In this document: in pieces, positions 17,672 through 28,414 of the stretch | Position numbering within the stretch: the stretch's first letter is position 1 | How the letters are laid out: the number at the start of each line of letters is the position of its first letter | DNA from: Aerococcus sp. Group 1 | GTDB lineage: Bacteria > Bacillota > Bacilli > Lactobacillales > Aerococcaceae | Assembly (NCBI RefSeq): GCF_000193205.1 | Contig: NC_015278.1 | Span: forward strand, 124,001 to 188,000 | DNA length: 64,000 bases | Direction: 5' to 3' | Notes under the pieces: generated by a model | Seen by the model: only the letters and a program-made list of their open reading frames with translations | Database searches by the model: none | Told to the model about the DNA's origin: nothing | Translations under genes and position numbers: made by a program

Positions 17672-18149
17672 TGAAGAAGTATCTAGGTCGAGTCTTAATC
17701 TTGAAGTAAGGCTTGCAAAAGCAACAAGTAAAGCAATTCTTGATGCCTTAAAGAAAGTACACAAGCAAATAGAGGAACAAGGAGGCTTGAAAAATGTAAT
17801 AAAAAATAACGGAGAAGAAGTAAAGCTAAAAGATATGGTTAAAAAGGGACAGTTAGAAGAAATTAATCTAAAAGATCCTGAGTTAAAAGAATTAAAGAAA
17901 ATTTTAAATAAACACGGAGTGAAGTTTTCTGTTATGAAAGATAAGGAAACTGGAAACCACTCTGTGTTTTTTCAATCTAAGGATATAAAGGTAATGGAAC
18001 ATGCCTTTAAAAAAGCAGTTAAGGCTTCTGAAAGAAAGGCCGATAGAAAAGATTCAATAACGAAGACAATAAATAAGTTTAAAGATATGGCTAAGGATAC
18101 CACTAGCAAAGATAAAGTTAAAAATAAACATAAGGAGCAAAGCTTATGA
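17664..18149 (+). CDS. PcfB-like DUF3801 protein
   Basis: 161 residues, overlapping the dnaC-like gene by eight bases. Lysine-rich, with the family core LKKILNKHGVKFSVMKDKET. DUF3801/PcfB proteins are accessory factors of conjugation found with VirD4 and the relaxosome, as in pCF10. It lies two genes before VirD4. Cytosolic; no membrane helix. Family call from memory of the motif and context. Confidence 0.75.
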   Translation: MINEEVSRSSLNLEVRLAKATSKAILDALKKVHKQIEEQGGLKNVIKNNGEEVKLKDMVKKGQLEEINLKDPELKELKKILNKHGVKFSVMKDKETGNHSVFFQSKDIKVMEHAFKKAVKASERKADRKDSITKTINKFKDMAKDTTSKDKVKNKHKEQSL

Positions 18150-18880
18150 TAAGTAATTTAAAAACATTTGAAAATAAGAATTTTGGGAAACTCACTGTTA
18201 TAGAAAAAGACGGTGAGTTTTTCTTTATAGCTAATGAAGTAGCAACTATGTTAGGATATGTTAATCCAAGAAAAGCTGTTTATGACCATGTAGATGAAGA
18301 AGATAAGGGTGTAACGAAATGGAACACCCCTGGAGGAATACAGAATATTTCAATAATTAATGAGTCAGGATTGTATTCACTTATCCTCTCATCAAAACTA
18401 CCACAAGCAAAAATATTCAAAGCTTGGGTAACTAGAGAAGTCTTACCAAGTATTAGAAAAAATGGAGGATATATAGTAGGGCAAGAAAAGAAAACTAACG
18501 AAGAGCTACTTGCAGATGCAATTCTTGTAGCCAATAGAATTATTGCCGAAAGAGAAGAAGAAATTGAAGAATTAAGACCAAAGGCAGATTATTATGACAA
18601 ATTAGTAGATTATAACCTACTTACAAACTTTAGAAATACTGCCAAAGAGTTAGGAATACCACAAAATCAATTTATAAGTTTTTTAATGGATAAGGGGTTA
18701 ATTTACAGAGATAAGAAAAAGAAGCTATTACCTTATGCAGATAGGAATAAGGGATATTTTGAAGTAAAAGAATGGGTTGATCCACTAGGTACACTTGTAG
18801 GCATACAAACATTTATAACACCAAAGGGCAGACACTACCTACTAATTTTATTAGATAGTGAAGGTTTCTACGATGAATAA
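18146..18880 (+). CDS. Phage-type antirepressor (Bro-N + KilA-C)
   Basis: 244 residues, ATGA overlap with the previous gene. Residues 1-105 are a Bro-N domain (VATMLGYVNPRKAVYDHV ... GLYSLILSSKLPQAKIFKAWV), a coiled coil follows, and residues 145-240 look like the KilA-C DNA-binding domain. Antirepressors lift repression in phages; in ICEs they sit in transfer operons with unclear role. It may modulate the XRE repressor at 62806-63206, which is inference. Confidence 0.88.
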   Translation: MISNLKTFENKNFGKLTVIEKDGEFFFIANEVATMLGYVNPRKAVYDHVDEEDKGVTKWNTPGGIQNISIINESGLYSLILSSKLPQAKIFKAWVTREVLPSIRKNGGYIVGQEKKTNEELLADAILVANRIIAEREEEIEELRPKADYYDKLVDYNLLTNFRNTAKELGIPQNQFISFLMDKGLIYRDKKKKLLPYADRNKGYFEVKEWVDPLGTLVGIQTFITPKGRHYLLILLDSEGFYDE

Positions 18881-20669
18881 GATATTAGAAGCCATTCTTT
18901 CTGATATTAAAAATTTAATTAAAATAGACAACCCAAAGAAATTTATATTAGTAAACATTCCTTATCTATCATTCTTCTACATTGGAAATATCTTTTCTAA
19001 GCACATTAATTCTTATGTAGGAGGAGATATTATTGATAGAATAATGGTGGGAATTTCTGATATAAGAACTTTATCTTATATACCAAGCCTTAATCCAAGG
19101 GACTTGTTAGTAGGTATTTCAGTTGCTGGTCTTGTTAAGCTAATTGTTTATAGCAAAGGTAAAAACAAAAAGAAATATAGGCAAGGTAAAGAGTATGGAT
19201 CTGCAAGATGGGGAGAAAGTAAGGATATTGCTCCATACATTGACCCTAAGTTTGAAAACAATGTTCTTATAACTAATACTGAAAGACTTACAATGAACTC
19301 AAGACCTAAAAACCCTAAATACGCTAGAAATAAAAATGTATTAGTAATAGGTGGTTCTGGATCAGGTAAAACAAGATTTTATGTAAAGCCAAATCTAATG
19401 CAAATGCACTCTTCCTATGTAGTAACAGACCCTAAAGGCACGCTTGTGTTAGAGTGTGGGAAAATGCTTTATGAAAATGGATACGACATAAAGATTTTAA
19501 ACACAATAAACTTTAAAAAATCTATGAAATACAATCCATTTGCCTATTTGAGAAGTGAAAAAGATATTTTAAAGCTTGTTCAAACAATTATTGCCAACAC
19601 CAAGGGAGATGGAGAAAAGGCAGGAGAAGATTTCTGGGTAAAGGCTGAGAAGTTATATTACACTGCCCTTATCGGTTATATATATTATGAAGCACCTGAA
19701 GAAGAAAAGAACTTTAAGACACTTTTGGATATGATTGATGCAAGTGAAGTTAGAGAAGATGACGAAACTTATATGAATCCAATTGATAGGCTCTTTGAGG
19801 CACTTGAAAAGAAAGATCCAAGTCATTTTGCAGTTAAGCAATATAAGAAATATAAGCTGGCAGCAGGAAAAACTGCCAAGTCAATTCTAATATCTTGTGG
19901 AGCAAGACTTGCACCTTTTGATATAAGAGAGCTTAGAGAGCTAATGAGTGAAGATGAATTAGAACTCGATAAAATTGGAGATAGAAAAACTGCTTTATTC
20001 GTAATAATATCAGATACTGATGATACTTTTAACTTTGTAGTCTCAATAATGTATTCTCAATTATTTAACCTACTATGTGATAAGGCAGATGATGTGTATG
20101 GTGGAAGACTTCCAGTTCATGTAAGATGTCTACTTGATGAGTTTGCAAATATTGGTTTGATTCCTAAATTTGAAAAACTGATTGCGACAATTCGTTCAAG
20201 AGAAATATCAGCAAGCATAATATTACAAGCACAATCTCAATTAAAAGCAATTTACAAAGACCATGCAGATACAATAGTTGGTAACTGTGACTCTACACTC
20301 TTTTTGGGAGGAAAAGAAAAAACAACAGTAAAAGAATTATCAGAAACCTTAGGAAAAGAAACCATAGACTTATATAACACATCAGAAACAAGATCCAACC
20401 AAAAATCTTTTGGACTAAATTATCAAAAGACTGGCAAGGAACTTATGAGCCAAGATGAAATAACTGTAATGGATGGCGGTAAGTGTATATACCAACTAAG
20501 AGGAGTAAGACCTTTCTTGTCAGATAAATTCGATATTACAAAGCATAAGAATTACAAGTTATTGGAAGATTATGATAAGAAGAATTTATTTGATGTGGAA
20601 GAGTATTTAACAAATAGAGATAAGGTAAAGTTAAAATCAAGTTATAAAATAAATAGGTTAAATATTTGA
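18873..20669 (+). CDS. VirD4/TraG-type coupling protein
   Basis: 598 residues from ATG 18873, overlapping the antirepressor stop. Two N-terminal membrane helices, Walker A GGSGSGKT near residue 170 and Walker B LLDEFANIG near residue 425 define the T4SS coupling ATPase. It brings the relaxase-DNA complex to the channel at the membrane. The gene is intact, unlike VirB4. Part of a continuous plus-strand transfer operon. Confidence 0.95.
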   Translation: MNKILEAILSDIKNLIKIDNPKKFILVNIPYLSFFYIGNIFSKHINSYVGGDIIDRIMVGISDIRTLSYIPSLNPRDLLVGISVAGLVKLIVYSKGKNKKKYRQGKEYGSARWGESKDIAPYIDPKFENNVLITNTERLTMNSRPKNPKYARNKNVLVIGGSGSGKTRFYVKPNLMQMHSSYVVTDPKGTLVLECGKMLYENGYDIKILNTINFKKSMKYNPFAYLRSEKDILKLVQTIIANTKGDGEKAGEDFWVKAEKLYYTALIGYIYYEAPEEEKNFKTLLDMIDASEVREDDETYMNPIDRLFEALEKKDPSHFAVKQYKKYKLAAGKTAKSILISCGARLAPFDIRELRELMSEDELELDKIGDRKTALFVIISDTDDTFNFVVSIMYSQLFNLLCDKADDVYGGRLPVHVRCLLDEFANIGLIPKFEKLIATIRSREISASIILQAQSQLKAIYKDHADTIVGNCDSTLFLGGKEKTTVKELSETLGKETIDLYNTSETRSNQKSFGLNYQKTGKELMSQDEITVMDGGKCIYQLRGVRPFLSDKFDITKHKNYKLLEDYDKKNLFDVEEYLTNRDKVKLKSSYKINRLNI

Positions 20670-20687
20670 GTTTATGGAGAAAGCAAA

Positions 20688-20963
20688 ATGTGTGAAAATA
20701 GAAAATCATCTTTAATTATATTAAATATAAATGGTGAGCAATTTATTATGGAAAGTGATACAGAACTCACAAGGGATAAGAAAAATTATATTGAAGCAAT
20801 ATGTGAGACAATGTACGATGAAAGCAATGAATGGTATGAAAATATATATGATATGTCCCCATATGATATAGCTGAGCTATTTGAAAAAACAGTAGAGGGC
20901 GAAGTAGGAATAAATGTTACATTTAAAGCGATAGACCTTGAAGTATCCATTTTAGAAGACTAG
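20688..20963 (+). CDS. Small acidic protein of unknown function
   Basis: 91 residues, no membrane helix or signal. The sequence SSLIILNINGEQFIMESDTELTRDKK and an acidic C-terminal half suggest a small globular protein. GGAG precedes ATG 20688. Such short acidic genes between VirD4 and the SSB are usual in Tn1549-type elements, but I cannot assign a role. Confidence 0.65.
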   Translation: MCENRKSSLIILNINGEQFIMESDTELTRDKKNYIEAICETMYDESNEWYENIYDMSPYDIAELFEKTVEGEVGINVTFKAIDLEVSILED

Positions 20964-20979
20964 AAATAAAGTGTTGATA

Positions 20980-21007
20980 GGCGATAGAAATTAAAAACTC
21001 TATCGTC
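20980..21007 (+). terminator. GCGAT-type hairpin, copy 2
   Basis: GGCGATAGA pairs with TCTATCGTC, followed by TATTTTTAT. Same design as the hairpins before repA, ssb and topB. Confidence 0.55.
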
Positions 21008-21037
21008 TATTTTTATACTCAAAATTAGGAGGTTAAG

Positions 21038-21064
21038 ATGGTAAGGATAAGAAGTCCCACTTAA
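21038..21064 (+). CDS. Eight-residue leader-like reading frame MVRIRSPT
   Basis: ATG 21038 with a strong AGGAGG at 21027-21032, stop TAA at 21062. It lies between two terminator-like hairpins (20980 and 21089). Either a leader peptide of an attenuator or the remnant of a lost small gene. Confidence 0.35.
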   Translation: MVRIRSPT

Positions 21065-21088
21065 AACAATTTAATATATAAGGCATTT

Positions 21089-21121
21089 AGCGATTGAATT
21101 ATAAGTTCAGTCGCTTTTTTA
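21089..21121 (+). terminator. GCGAT-type hairpin, copy 3
   Basis: AGCGATTGA pairs with TCAGTCGCT, then TTTTTT. Lies 33 bases before the ssb start. Confidence 0.6.
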
Positions 21122-21153
21122 ATTGAAATTTTTAGATTAAGGAGAAGAAATTA

Positions 21154-21465
21154 ATGGATAGAGAAATGATAAATATTAATGCAAATTTAGTTAAAGAAGC
21201 TGAATTTTCAGAATTTGAAAAAGATGGAGAAAGTGTTCAAGTAGCAAATTTTGCTCTTGTAAAAAATTATGGAAAGGGCAAAGAATATACAAATTGCTCA
21301 GTATATGGAGAAAAGGTAGAAATTGTAAAAGAATTTGAAAAAGGAGATCTAATCCATGTCTTTGGATATTTCAAAGAAAACAAAAAAGGAGATAAGATCT
21401 ACAAGAACTTTATAGTTAAATCACTAAACAAAATAGAAAAAAGACAAGAAAACGAGGAGGAATAA
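21154..21465 (+). CDS. SSB-like single-strand DNA-binding protein
   Basis: 103 residues, one OB fold (VQVANFALVKNYGKGKEYTNCSVYGEKVEIV). Shorter than chromosomal SSB and without the DDDIPF-type tail; it ends in RQENEEE. Likely coats transferred or replicating single strand. GGAG site before ATG 21154. A second OB-fold protein lies at 45297-45953. Confidence 0.85.
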   Translation: MDREMININANLVKEAEFSEFEKDGESVQVANFALVKNYGKGKEYTNCSVYGEKVEIVKEFEKGDLIHVFGYFKENKKGDKIYKNFIVKSLNKIEKRQENEEE

Positions 21466-21466
21466 T

Positions 21467-21682
21467 ATGGAATTTTTTACAGCTGGAGTTGGAGTTTTAA
21501 AGACACTTGTAACTGCAATTGGTGCAGGTTTAGGAGCATGGGGAGTTATTAACTTAATGGAAGGTTATGGTAATGATAACCCTGGTGCTAAATCTCAAGG
21601 TATTAAGCAGCTTATGGCTGGTGGAGGAATTGTACTAATCGGTATTAAATTAATTCCACTACTTGCAAATGTTTTAAATTAG
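21467..21682 (+). CDS. Maff2-family mobile element membrane protein
   Basis: 71 residues, two membrane helices separated by GYGNDNPGAKSQGIKQL, with Gly/Ala-rich packing. It starts one base after the SSB stop (GAGGAGG site). Small membrane proteins of this family sit before the VirB6-like gene in clostridial ICEs and resemble VirB2/VirB3-size channel parts; exact role unproven. Confidence 0.85.
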   Translation: MEFFTAGVGVLKTLVTAIGAGLGAWGVINLMEGYGNDNPGAKSQGIKQLMAGGGIVLIGIKLIPLLANVLN

Positions 21683-21692
21683 GAGAAAGTCT

Positions 21693-22556
21693 ATGTTTGG
21701 TATCTTTGACAAGCTAACTGAATTTTTTAAGGATATGCTACTCGGAGGTATCAAAGCAAATCTTGAGTCCATGGTCTTAGATATAAATGACAAGGTAGGA
21801 GTTATTGCAACTGATGTTGGGAAAACACCAATGGGTTGGAATGGAGAAGTATATAACTTCATAAAAAACATTAATGATAATGTGATTGTTCCAATAGCAG
21901 GTCTTATCATAACAGCAGTTTTATGTATTGAACTCATAAATATGGTTATGCAGAAGAATAATATGCACGATACAGATACTTTTGAGTTTTTCAAATACAT
22001 TATAAAGATGTTTATAGCAGTCTACCTTGCAAGCCATGCCTTTGAATTTTCAATGGCAGTCTTTGATGTGGCACAAAATCTTGTAAACAAAGCGGCAGGG
22101 GTAATTACTACTTCTGCCACTGTTTCAGGAGATCAGATAGTTGCAATGGTTGATGCATTAAAAGAAAAAGAAATAGGTGAGCTTTTAATGATACTAGTTG
22201 AAACAAGCCTAGTGAGGATTGCAATTCAATGTATATCTTTAACTATTACCTTAATAGTATATGGGCGTATGTTTGAAATATATGTCTACTCATCAGTATC
22301 ATCCATACCATTTGCGACTATGGGAAATAAAGAATGGGGTCAGATTGGAACAAATTATATCAAGGGACTTTTTGCCTTGGGACTACAAGGTTTGTTTTTG
22401 ATGATATGTTTAGGTATCTACACCGTTTTAATTAGAACGGTACAGATTACAGATATTCACGCAAGCTTGTTTAGTATATTAGGATATGCTCTACTACTTG
22501 GACTTATGATGTTTAAGAGTGGAACAGTTGCAAAAAGTATTATGAATACGCACTAG
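21693..22556 (+). CDS. VirB6/TrbL-like membrane channel protein
   Basis: 287 residues with about five to six membrane segments (VPIAGLIITAVLCIELINM, FFKYIIKMFIAVYLA, LFALGLQGLFLMICLGIY, others). Position between Maff2 and PrgI matches the VirB6-like protein of Gram-positive T4SS. Intact. Forms part of the inner-membrane pore. Confidence 0.85.
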   Translation: MFGIFDKLTEFFKDMLLGGIKANLESMVLDINDKVGVIATDVGKTPMGWNGEVYNFIKNINDNVIVPIAGLIITAVLCIELINMVMQKNNMHDTDTFEFFKYIIKMFIAVYLASHAFEFSMAVFDVAQNLVNKAAGVITTSATVSGDQIVAMVDALKEKEIGELLMILVETSLVRIAIQCISLTITLIVYGRMFEIYVYSSVSSIPFATMGNKEWGQIGTNYIKGLFALGLQGLFLMICLGIYTVLIRTVQITDIHASLFSILGYALLLGLMMFKSGTVAKSIMNTH

Positions 22557-22565
22557 GAGGAATAA

Positions 22566-22854
22566 ATGTTAAAAAGAAAATTGTGCTTTATTGGGACTTG
22601 GAATTTTATTGGGAGGAACTTATGAAATCTTAAAAGAGAAGAAAAGAAATGAAGAAATTAGAAACTTAAAGAGGAGAATAAATAGACTCGGAAGATGTCA
22701 CAATGAATTTGTTATGTATCAAGGAGAATACAATGATAGAAATGAAGAAAAACAAGAAGAATTAGAAGAAAGAATTAGCTACCTAGAAGAAGAAACAATA
22801 TCTAATTATGACCATATACTTGAACTTTCCAAAGAAGAAGTAGAGGGAGATTAA
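22566..22854 (+). CDS. Small membrane-anchored coiled-coil protein, frameshifted at start
   Basis: About 95 residues once two bases missing from the A-rich start (22571-22580) are supplied; GGAGG precedes ATG 22566. A hydrophobic start (ALLGLGILLGG) is followed by a charged helix (EILKEKKRNEEIRNLKRR) and a coiled coil ending EEVEGD. As written only a TTG at 22591 can start it. Unknown function, between VirB6-like and PrgI. Confidence 0.55.
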
Positions 22855-22855
22855 A

Positions 22856-23266
22856 ATGGCATATGTACCAATACCAAAAGATTTGGACAAGATTAAAACA
22901 AAGGTTGCCTTTAACTTAACTAAAAGACAACTTATAGGTTTTTCTGTGGCAGGACTAATTGGCATACCAATCTATTTATTTATGAAGAAATATCTACCTA
23001 ATGATGTTTCAATCATTGTAATGCTAATAGTAACCCTGCCAATCTTTTTTATAACCTTATATGAAAAAGACACTTTAACTTTTGAAAAGTATTTTAGATT
23101 TTTCTATCTTCATAAGTTTTATCAACCAACTAAGAGAATAAGAAAGGAGGCATACCTTGAAGCAAAGAAAAAAGCAAATCAGCGACTTAAATCTAAGGGA
23201 AAAACAATTAAAAAAAGACCGAAAGGAAGTAAGAAGGCTAAAAACAAAGAAAGATCCAACAAATAG
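22856..23266 (+). CDS. PrgI-family conjugation protein
   Basis: 136 residues. Motif YVPIPKDLDKIKTKVAFNLTKRQL and two adjacent membrane helices are the PrgI (VirB3-like) signature. The basic C-terminal tail overlaps the start of virB4 by 110 bases in another frame. VirB3-like proteins are membrane partners of VirB4. Confidence 0.9.
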   Translation: MAYVPIPKDLDKIKTKVAFNLTKRQLIGFSVAGLIGIPIYLFMKKYLPNDVSIIVMLIVTLPIFFITLYEKDTLTFEKYFRFFYLHKFYQPTKRIRKEAYLEAKKKANQRLKSKGKTIKKRPKGSKKAKNKERSNK

Positions 23267-25577
23267 TCTTCTAAGTGTACTTTTAAAGAAAGAGAAAAAG
23301 AGATTTACTGTTGAGGATACAATTCCATATATTAGAATGTTACCAGAGGGCATTTGCCAGTTAGATGAAAAAATTATTCAAAGACAATTTCATTTCAAGA
23401 TATAAATTACCAGTTGGCATTGGAGGAAGATAGAGATTTAATCTTTAACCAATTTGCCAACTTTTTAAATTCTTTTGATCCAAGTGTCCACATTGAACTT
23501 TCGTATGTAAATCAATTAGGAAGAAATAAGGACCTACAAGACGCAATTAAAATTGCTGATAAGGGAGACTTCTATGACGATGTAAGAAAAGAGTTTAGGG
23601 AGATGTTAAAGCTTCAACTTGCAAAGGGCAATAACGGACTTAAAAAGATGAAGTATATAACCTTTACAACAGAAGCCGATAACCTAGAGCAAGCACGAGC
23701 AAAGTTAAATAGACTTGAAGTAGATATTTTATCTAACTTTAAATCTATGGGAGTAAGAGCAGAAAGTCTTGATGGCGAAGAAAGGTTAAGACTTGTTCAC
23801 GATATGTTAAATCCAGACAAAAACTTTAATTTTTCATATAAAGATTTGAAGAAGAAAGAGTCTACAAAATCACATATAACTCCCAATATCTTTAATTTTG
23901 CACCAGCAAATAATTTTAAATTTGGGAAATTCATTGGAGCAGTAAGTCATTTTCAAATACTAGCAAGCGAGTTATCAGACAGAATGTTATCTGAGTTTTT
24001 AGATATTGATGACAATATTTATGTAGTATTTCATATAGATGTAGTTGAACAAGCAGAAGCTATTAAACTAATTAAAAGAAAAACACAGACCTGGACAGAA
24101 TGAAAATCGAAGAACAAAAGAAAGCAGTTCGTGCTGGATATGATATGGATATTATCCCTTCAGATATAAATACTTTTGGAGCTGATGTTAAGTCCATGTT
24201 ATCTGACTTACAGAATAGAGATGAAAGGCTCTTTGTAGTAACCATAGTAATGATGAATTTTGCTAGGACTAATCAAAAGTTAGAAAACACTATTGCTCAA
24301 ATCTCATCAATTGCTAACAGACATAATTGTCAGGTAAAAAGATTGTCTCATCAACAAGAGCAAGGACTTGTTTCTGTCTTACCTTTAGGAGTTAATCAAG
24401 TCGAAATAAAAAGATTTTTAACTTCATCATCAACGGCAGTATTTATGCCTTTTACAACAGAAGAGCTATTTATCGATTCAGCAAATTCTTTGTACTATGG
24501 ATTAAATGCCCTTAGCCAAAACTTGATTATGGCAGATAGGAAGAAACTTAAGAACCCTAACGGATTAATATTAGGTACACCAGGTTCTGGTAAATCTTTC
24601 TCGGCAAAGAGAGAGATGGCAAATGCAATTCTTGTCACAGATGATGATGTAATTATTTGTGATCCTGAGGGCGAGTATTCAAACCTTGTAAAACAATTTA
24701 ATGGAGAAGTTATTAAAGTTTCAGCAAAGTCAAAGGACTACCTTAATCCATTAGATATTAATATGAACTATGGAGATGGAGACGCACCTTTAAAGGATAA
24801 GGCAAACTTCATAATGTCTATGCTTGAACTTGTAGTAGGAGGATCTGGTCTTACTGCTGCAGAAAAATCTGTTATAGATAGGTGCTTACCAAAGATATAC
24901 CAAAAATATTTTGAAGACCCAAAACCGGAAAATATGCCAATATTAGGAGATTTATACGATATGCTCCTATCTCAAGAAGAGGGAGTTGGTAGAAAGCTCG
25001 CAACAGAAATGGAAATTTATGTTAAGGGAAGCCTTAATGTCTTTAATAATAGGTCAAATGTTGACCTAAATAGGCAACTGCTTTGTTTTGATATAAAAGA
25101 GCTAGGAACACAACTTAAAAAATAGGTATGCTTGTAATTCAAGACCAAGTTTGGAACAAGGTTTCCCTAAATAGAGGAAGCAAATCTACAAGATACTATA
25201 TAGATGAGTTCCACCTTTTATTAAAAGACCCACAAACTGCTTCATATTCAGTAGAAATCTGGAAAAGATTTAGAAAATGGGGAGGTATTCCAACAGGTAT
25301 AACTCAAAACGTAAAAGACCTTTTAACAAGTCAAGAAATTGAAAATATCTTTGACAACACAGATTTTGTTCTAATGTTAAACCAAGCATCTGGAGATAGA
25401 GATATTCTTGCTAAGAAATTAAAAATATCGCCTTATCAGTTAAACTATATTACTAATTCAAACGCAGGTGAGGGACTATTATTCTTTGGAAATACTATTG
25501 TTCCATTTATAGATAAATTCCCTAAAGACACCATGCTATATAAGCTAATGACAACAAAACCAGAAGAAGCTAAGTAG
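23157..25577 (+). CDS. VirB4-type T4SS ATPase, three frameshifts
   Basis: Rejoined length about 807 residues. Start TTG 23157 has a strong AAAGGAGG. Walker A is GTPGSGKS near 24,580 and Walker B-like YIDEFHLLL near 25,200. The frame breaks at 23397 (TTCAAG, expected TTCAAAG), 24087 (CACAGAC, expected CACAAGAC) and 25117-25122 (six A, expected seven). Each needs one A and restores family sequence exactly (QFHFKDINYQLA; QDLDRMKIEEQ; TQLKKIGMLV). Energises the channel. As written the protein would be in pieces; more likely a sequence error. Confidence 0.9.
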
Positions 25578-25579
25578 GT

Positions 25580-28161
25580 GTGATATGGATAAAAACTAAA
25601 AAAGATTTTCAAAAGAAAATTATACGAAATAGGGACGCTCCTGAAAAGAATGTAGATAGTAAACTTGTTCATTCAGATGATTATACCAATAAGATTATTA
25701 AGACTAAGGATAGGTTCGGAGATAAAATATCAGAAAAAGAATCTAAACTTATTCATGAGAATGTATTATCTAAAGATCAAAAACAAGATAAATTAAAAGA
25801 TTTTCAGAAGTCTAAAAACAAGGAAAGAATTAGAAAAGAAGTTTTAGATAATAAGAATAAGGCTGAAGAAACAAAACAAACTAATCTTGAAATAAGGACA
25901 GATGAAAGCTTTAAACTTGATGAAGATTTAGATGTAGACTTCAAAAAGGTAAATTTTGATAGTGAAAACAGTAGAAATATTAATTCTAATAAATTAACAA
26001 CAGATGATATTTCAGCTAAGGCTCAACCAATAAACAATAAGAAGGCATCAAGTAGAAGACAAGTTCTTAAAAATTACGAGGATAAACTTATCCATAGTAA
26101 GGATAAATTCCAAGACAAAATAAACGAGAAAGAGTCTAAGCGAATCCACACAAGTGAAGATAAACCTATTGAAGCAAAGAAAAGCAAGAGAATATATAGA
26201 AGAGATAAGTTTGTTAAAGATGAAGTAAGCAAGAACGAGAGTAATGCTAATATCGATAAAAAGCAAAAGCAAAAGCTTTATCAAGAAAAGAAGTTTAGAG
26301 ATAAGGAAAAATTTTCTAAAGAGATAGATAAAGAGAGTAAGCTAAGCGAAGTTGATACAGAAAAAACTTTTGATAATCCTGATCTTAAAGACAATAATCT
26401 TGAATTTATAAAAGATGAAAAGGAAACAAGCCTTAAACTTTCAGAACAAAAGAAAGTTAATAAAAAGAAGACTTACTACAAGAGAAAAAATTATGAAAGT
26501 GATAAATTCACTCGAAAGAAAATCGATGACTTAAAAAAAGAAGCTAAGAAAGTTACACCGAAAGATTCTAAGAAAGCAAAAGATGTTAAAGATTTTATCT
26601 CAGATAAAAAGATTGGAGAGCTTGAAAAGTCTAAAAGCAAGCTAAAGGATAATATTTTAAAAAATAAAACTAAAGGAAGTCTATCTTCTGGTGTTTTATT
26701 ATCTGGAGCTAAGTCTTCAGAATTAGTGAGAGATTATTTAAGTTCAGGCTCTGACAATACTGGTGTAGAATCTGGAGAAAAGGCCGCTAATGTAAGCTCT
26801 AAACTCCAGCATGGAATAAGGAAGTATAAGCTAGATAAAAAGAAAAAGTCCTTAAAAAAGCTATCTAAACTTGATAAGAAAATAAAAAAGAGAAAAAGCA
26901 AGTTGGAGTTTAAAAGTGGCTTGGAAGATTTAAAAAAGTCAGATGCCTATATAAAGAAAAATAGATTTAAGAAGTTTTACCAGAGAAAACAAATGAAAAG
27001 CATGATAGCTAAAAAGCACGAAACAAGACTTGTAGATAGGGTTAAAAAAGCTGTTTTAAGTTTAGGTAAGGCTTCTAAAGAGCTGATTGTTAGAAAAAGT
27101 AAGATGGTTTTATTTGTAGTAATAGGACTAGGTCTTATGCTATCAATTATGATTGGTGGCGGAAGTGTTGGTATGAGTGGATTAAGTAACTCTGTAAACT
27201 CAGTAATGACAACAACATACCTATCACAAGATACAGTTCTAAGTGAAGTAAATCAAGAATTTTCATCAATGGAGTATGACATACAATCACAAATCGAAAG
27301 TGTAAAAACAAGTCATCCTGGATATGACGAATATATCATAAACAAAGAAGGAGAAATTGGTCATAATACCCATGAACTTCTATCCTATATAACTTCAAGA
27401 TGTGGAGAAGTAAAATCAGCATCTGAAGTAAAAGGAATTTTAAAAGAGCTTTTCGATAAGATGTATAAACTTGATTTTAAGGAAGAAATTGAAATTAGAA
27501 CAAGAACAGTAGCAAGAACTAGATATGATAGTCGTGGCAATCCTTATACTAGCTATGAAAAAGAAGAGTACGAATATAAAAAGTTAATTGTAACTTTAAA
27601 GAAAAAGAAATGGATGAAGTTGTTAGGGAAATATTTAAAGATTATCCAGACAATGTAGTTCATTATGAAGCTCTTCTTGAAGCTAAGGGAAATATGGGAG
27701 ATGTCTTTGGATCAGGTAATGGGGACTTAGGAGAAATACTAGACAATCCAAACTTTGGAAATCCTGGTCTTGCTTTTGATTCAGCTACTGCAAAAGCCTT
27801 ATTTAATGAAGCAGAAAAACATATAGGAAAAAGATATGTGTTTGGAGCAAGTGGACCATCTAACTTTGACTGCTCAGGATTTGTATGTTGGTCATTTACA
27901 AAGTCTGGTGTAAAGAGTATGCCAAGAACAACTGCATGGAGAATATACAAAGACTATTGTAATCCAGTAAGTCCAAGTGAAGCTCAACCTGGAGATATTA
28001 TATTTTTCCACTCAACATATAACAGTGGAACTCCAATATCTCATGTAGGAATATACGCAGGTAACGGAATGATGATTCACGCAGGAGATCCAATTCAATA
28101 CACATCAATAAATTCAAAATATTGGAAATCACACTTTTATGGTTTTGGAAGACCAAGATAG
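25580..28161 (+). CDS. Membrane-anchored NlpC/P60 cell wall hydrolase, frameshifted
   Basis: About 860 residues when joined at 27601-27605 (one A short). The first about 500 residues are Lys/Glu-rich with diverged repeats of the pattern KDKFxDKIxEKESKxIH. A membrane helix (MVLFVVIGLGLMLSIMIGGG) follows near 27,100. The C-terminal domain is NlpC/P60 with FDCSGFVCW and HVGIYAG catalytic motifs. Like CwlT/Orf14 of other ICEs it would open peptidoglycan for the mating channel. The start is unclear: GTG 25580, or ATG 25585 if two bases are missing from the next A-run. Confidence 0.85.
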
Positions 28162-28175
28162 AAGGGAGATATTAT

Positions 28176-28414
28176 GTGAACAGAAAACTTATAAGTATTA
28201 GAAACAAAAAGAAAAAATAGAAGAGAAATTGAAAGATTTAAATGCAAAATACAAGGAAATTTGCGATGAAGAAATACAAGTTGAAAATGAAGAAATAATT
28301 GTAACTCTTAGGAGGAACAATATTAGCTTGGAAGAATTAATGGAGAAAATTAATGATAGAAAAAGAGAAGAAAAATTAGAAGAAAAGGAGAACATTCATA
28401 ATGAAGAAATTTAA
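28176..28414 (+). CDS. Small coiled-coil protein, frameshifted
   Basis: About 80 residues from GTG 28176 (GGGAG upstream); breaks at the A-run 28212-28217, one A short. Charged throughout (KIEEKLKDLNAKYKEICDEEIQVENEEI), predicted helical. Its end overlaps the next start. A like-sized gene sits at this place in related elements; function unknown. Confidence 0.6.
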
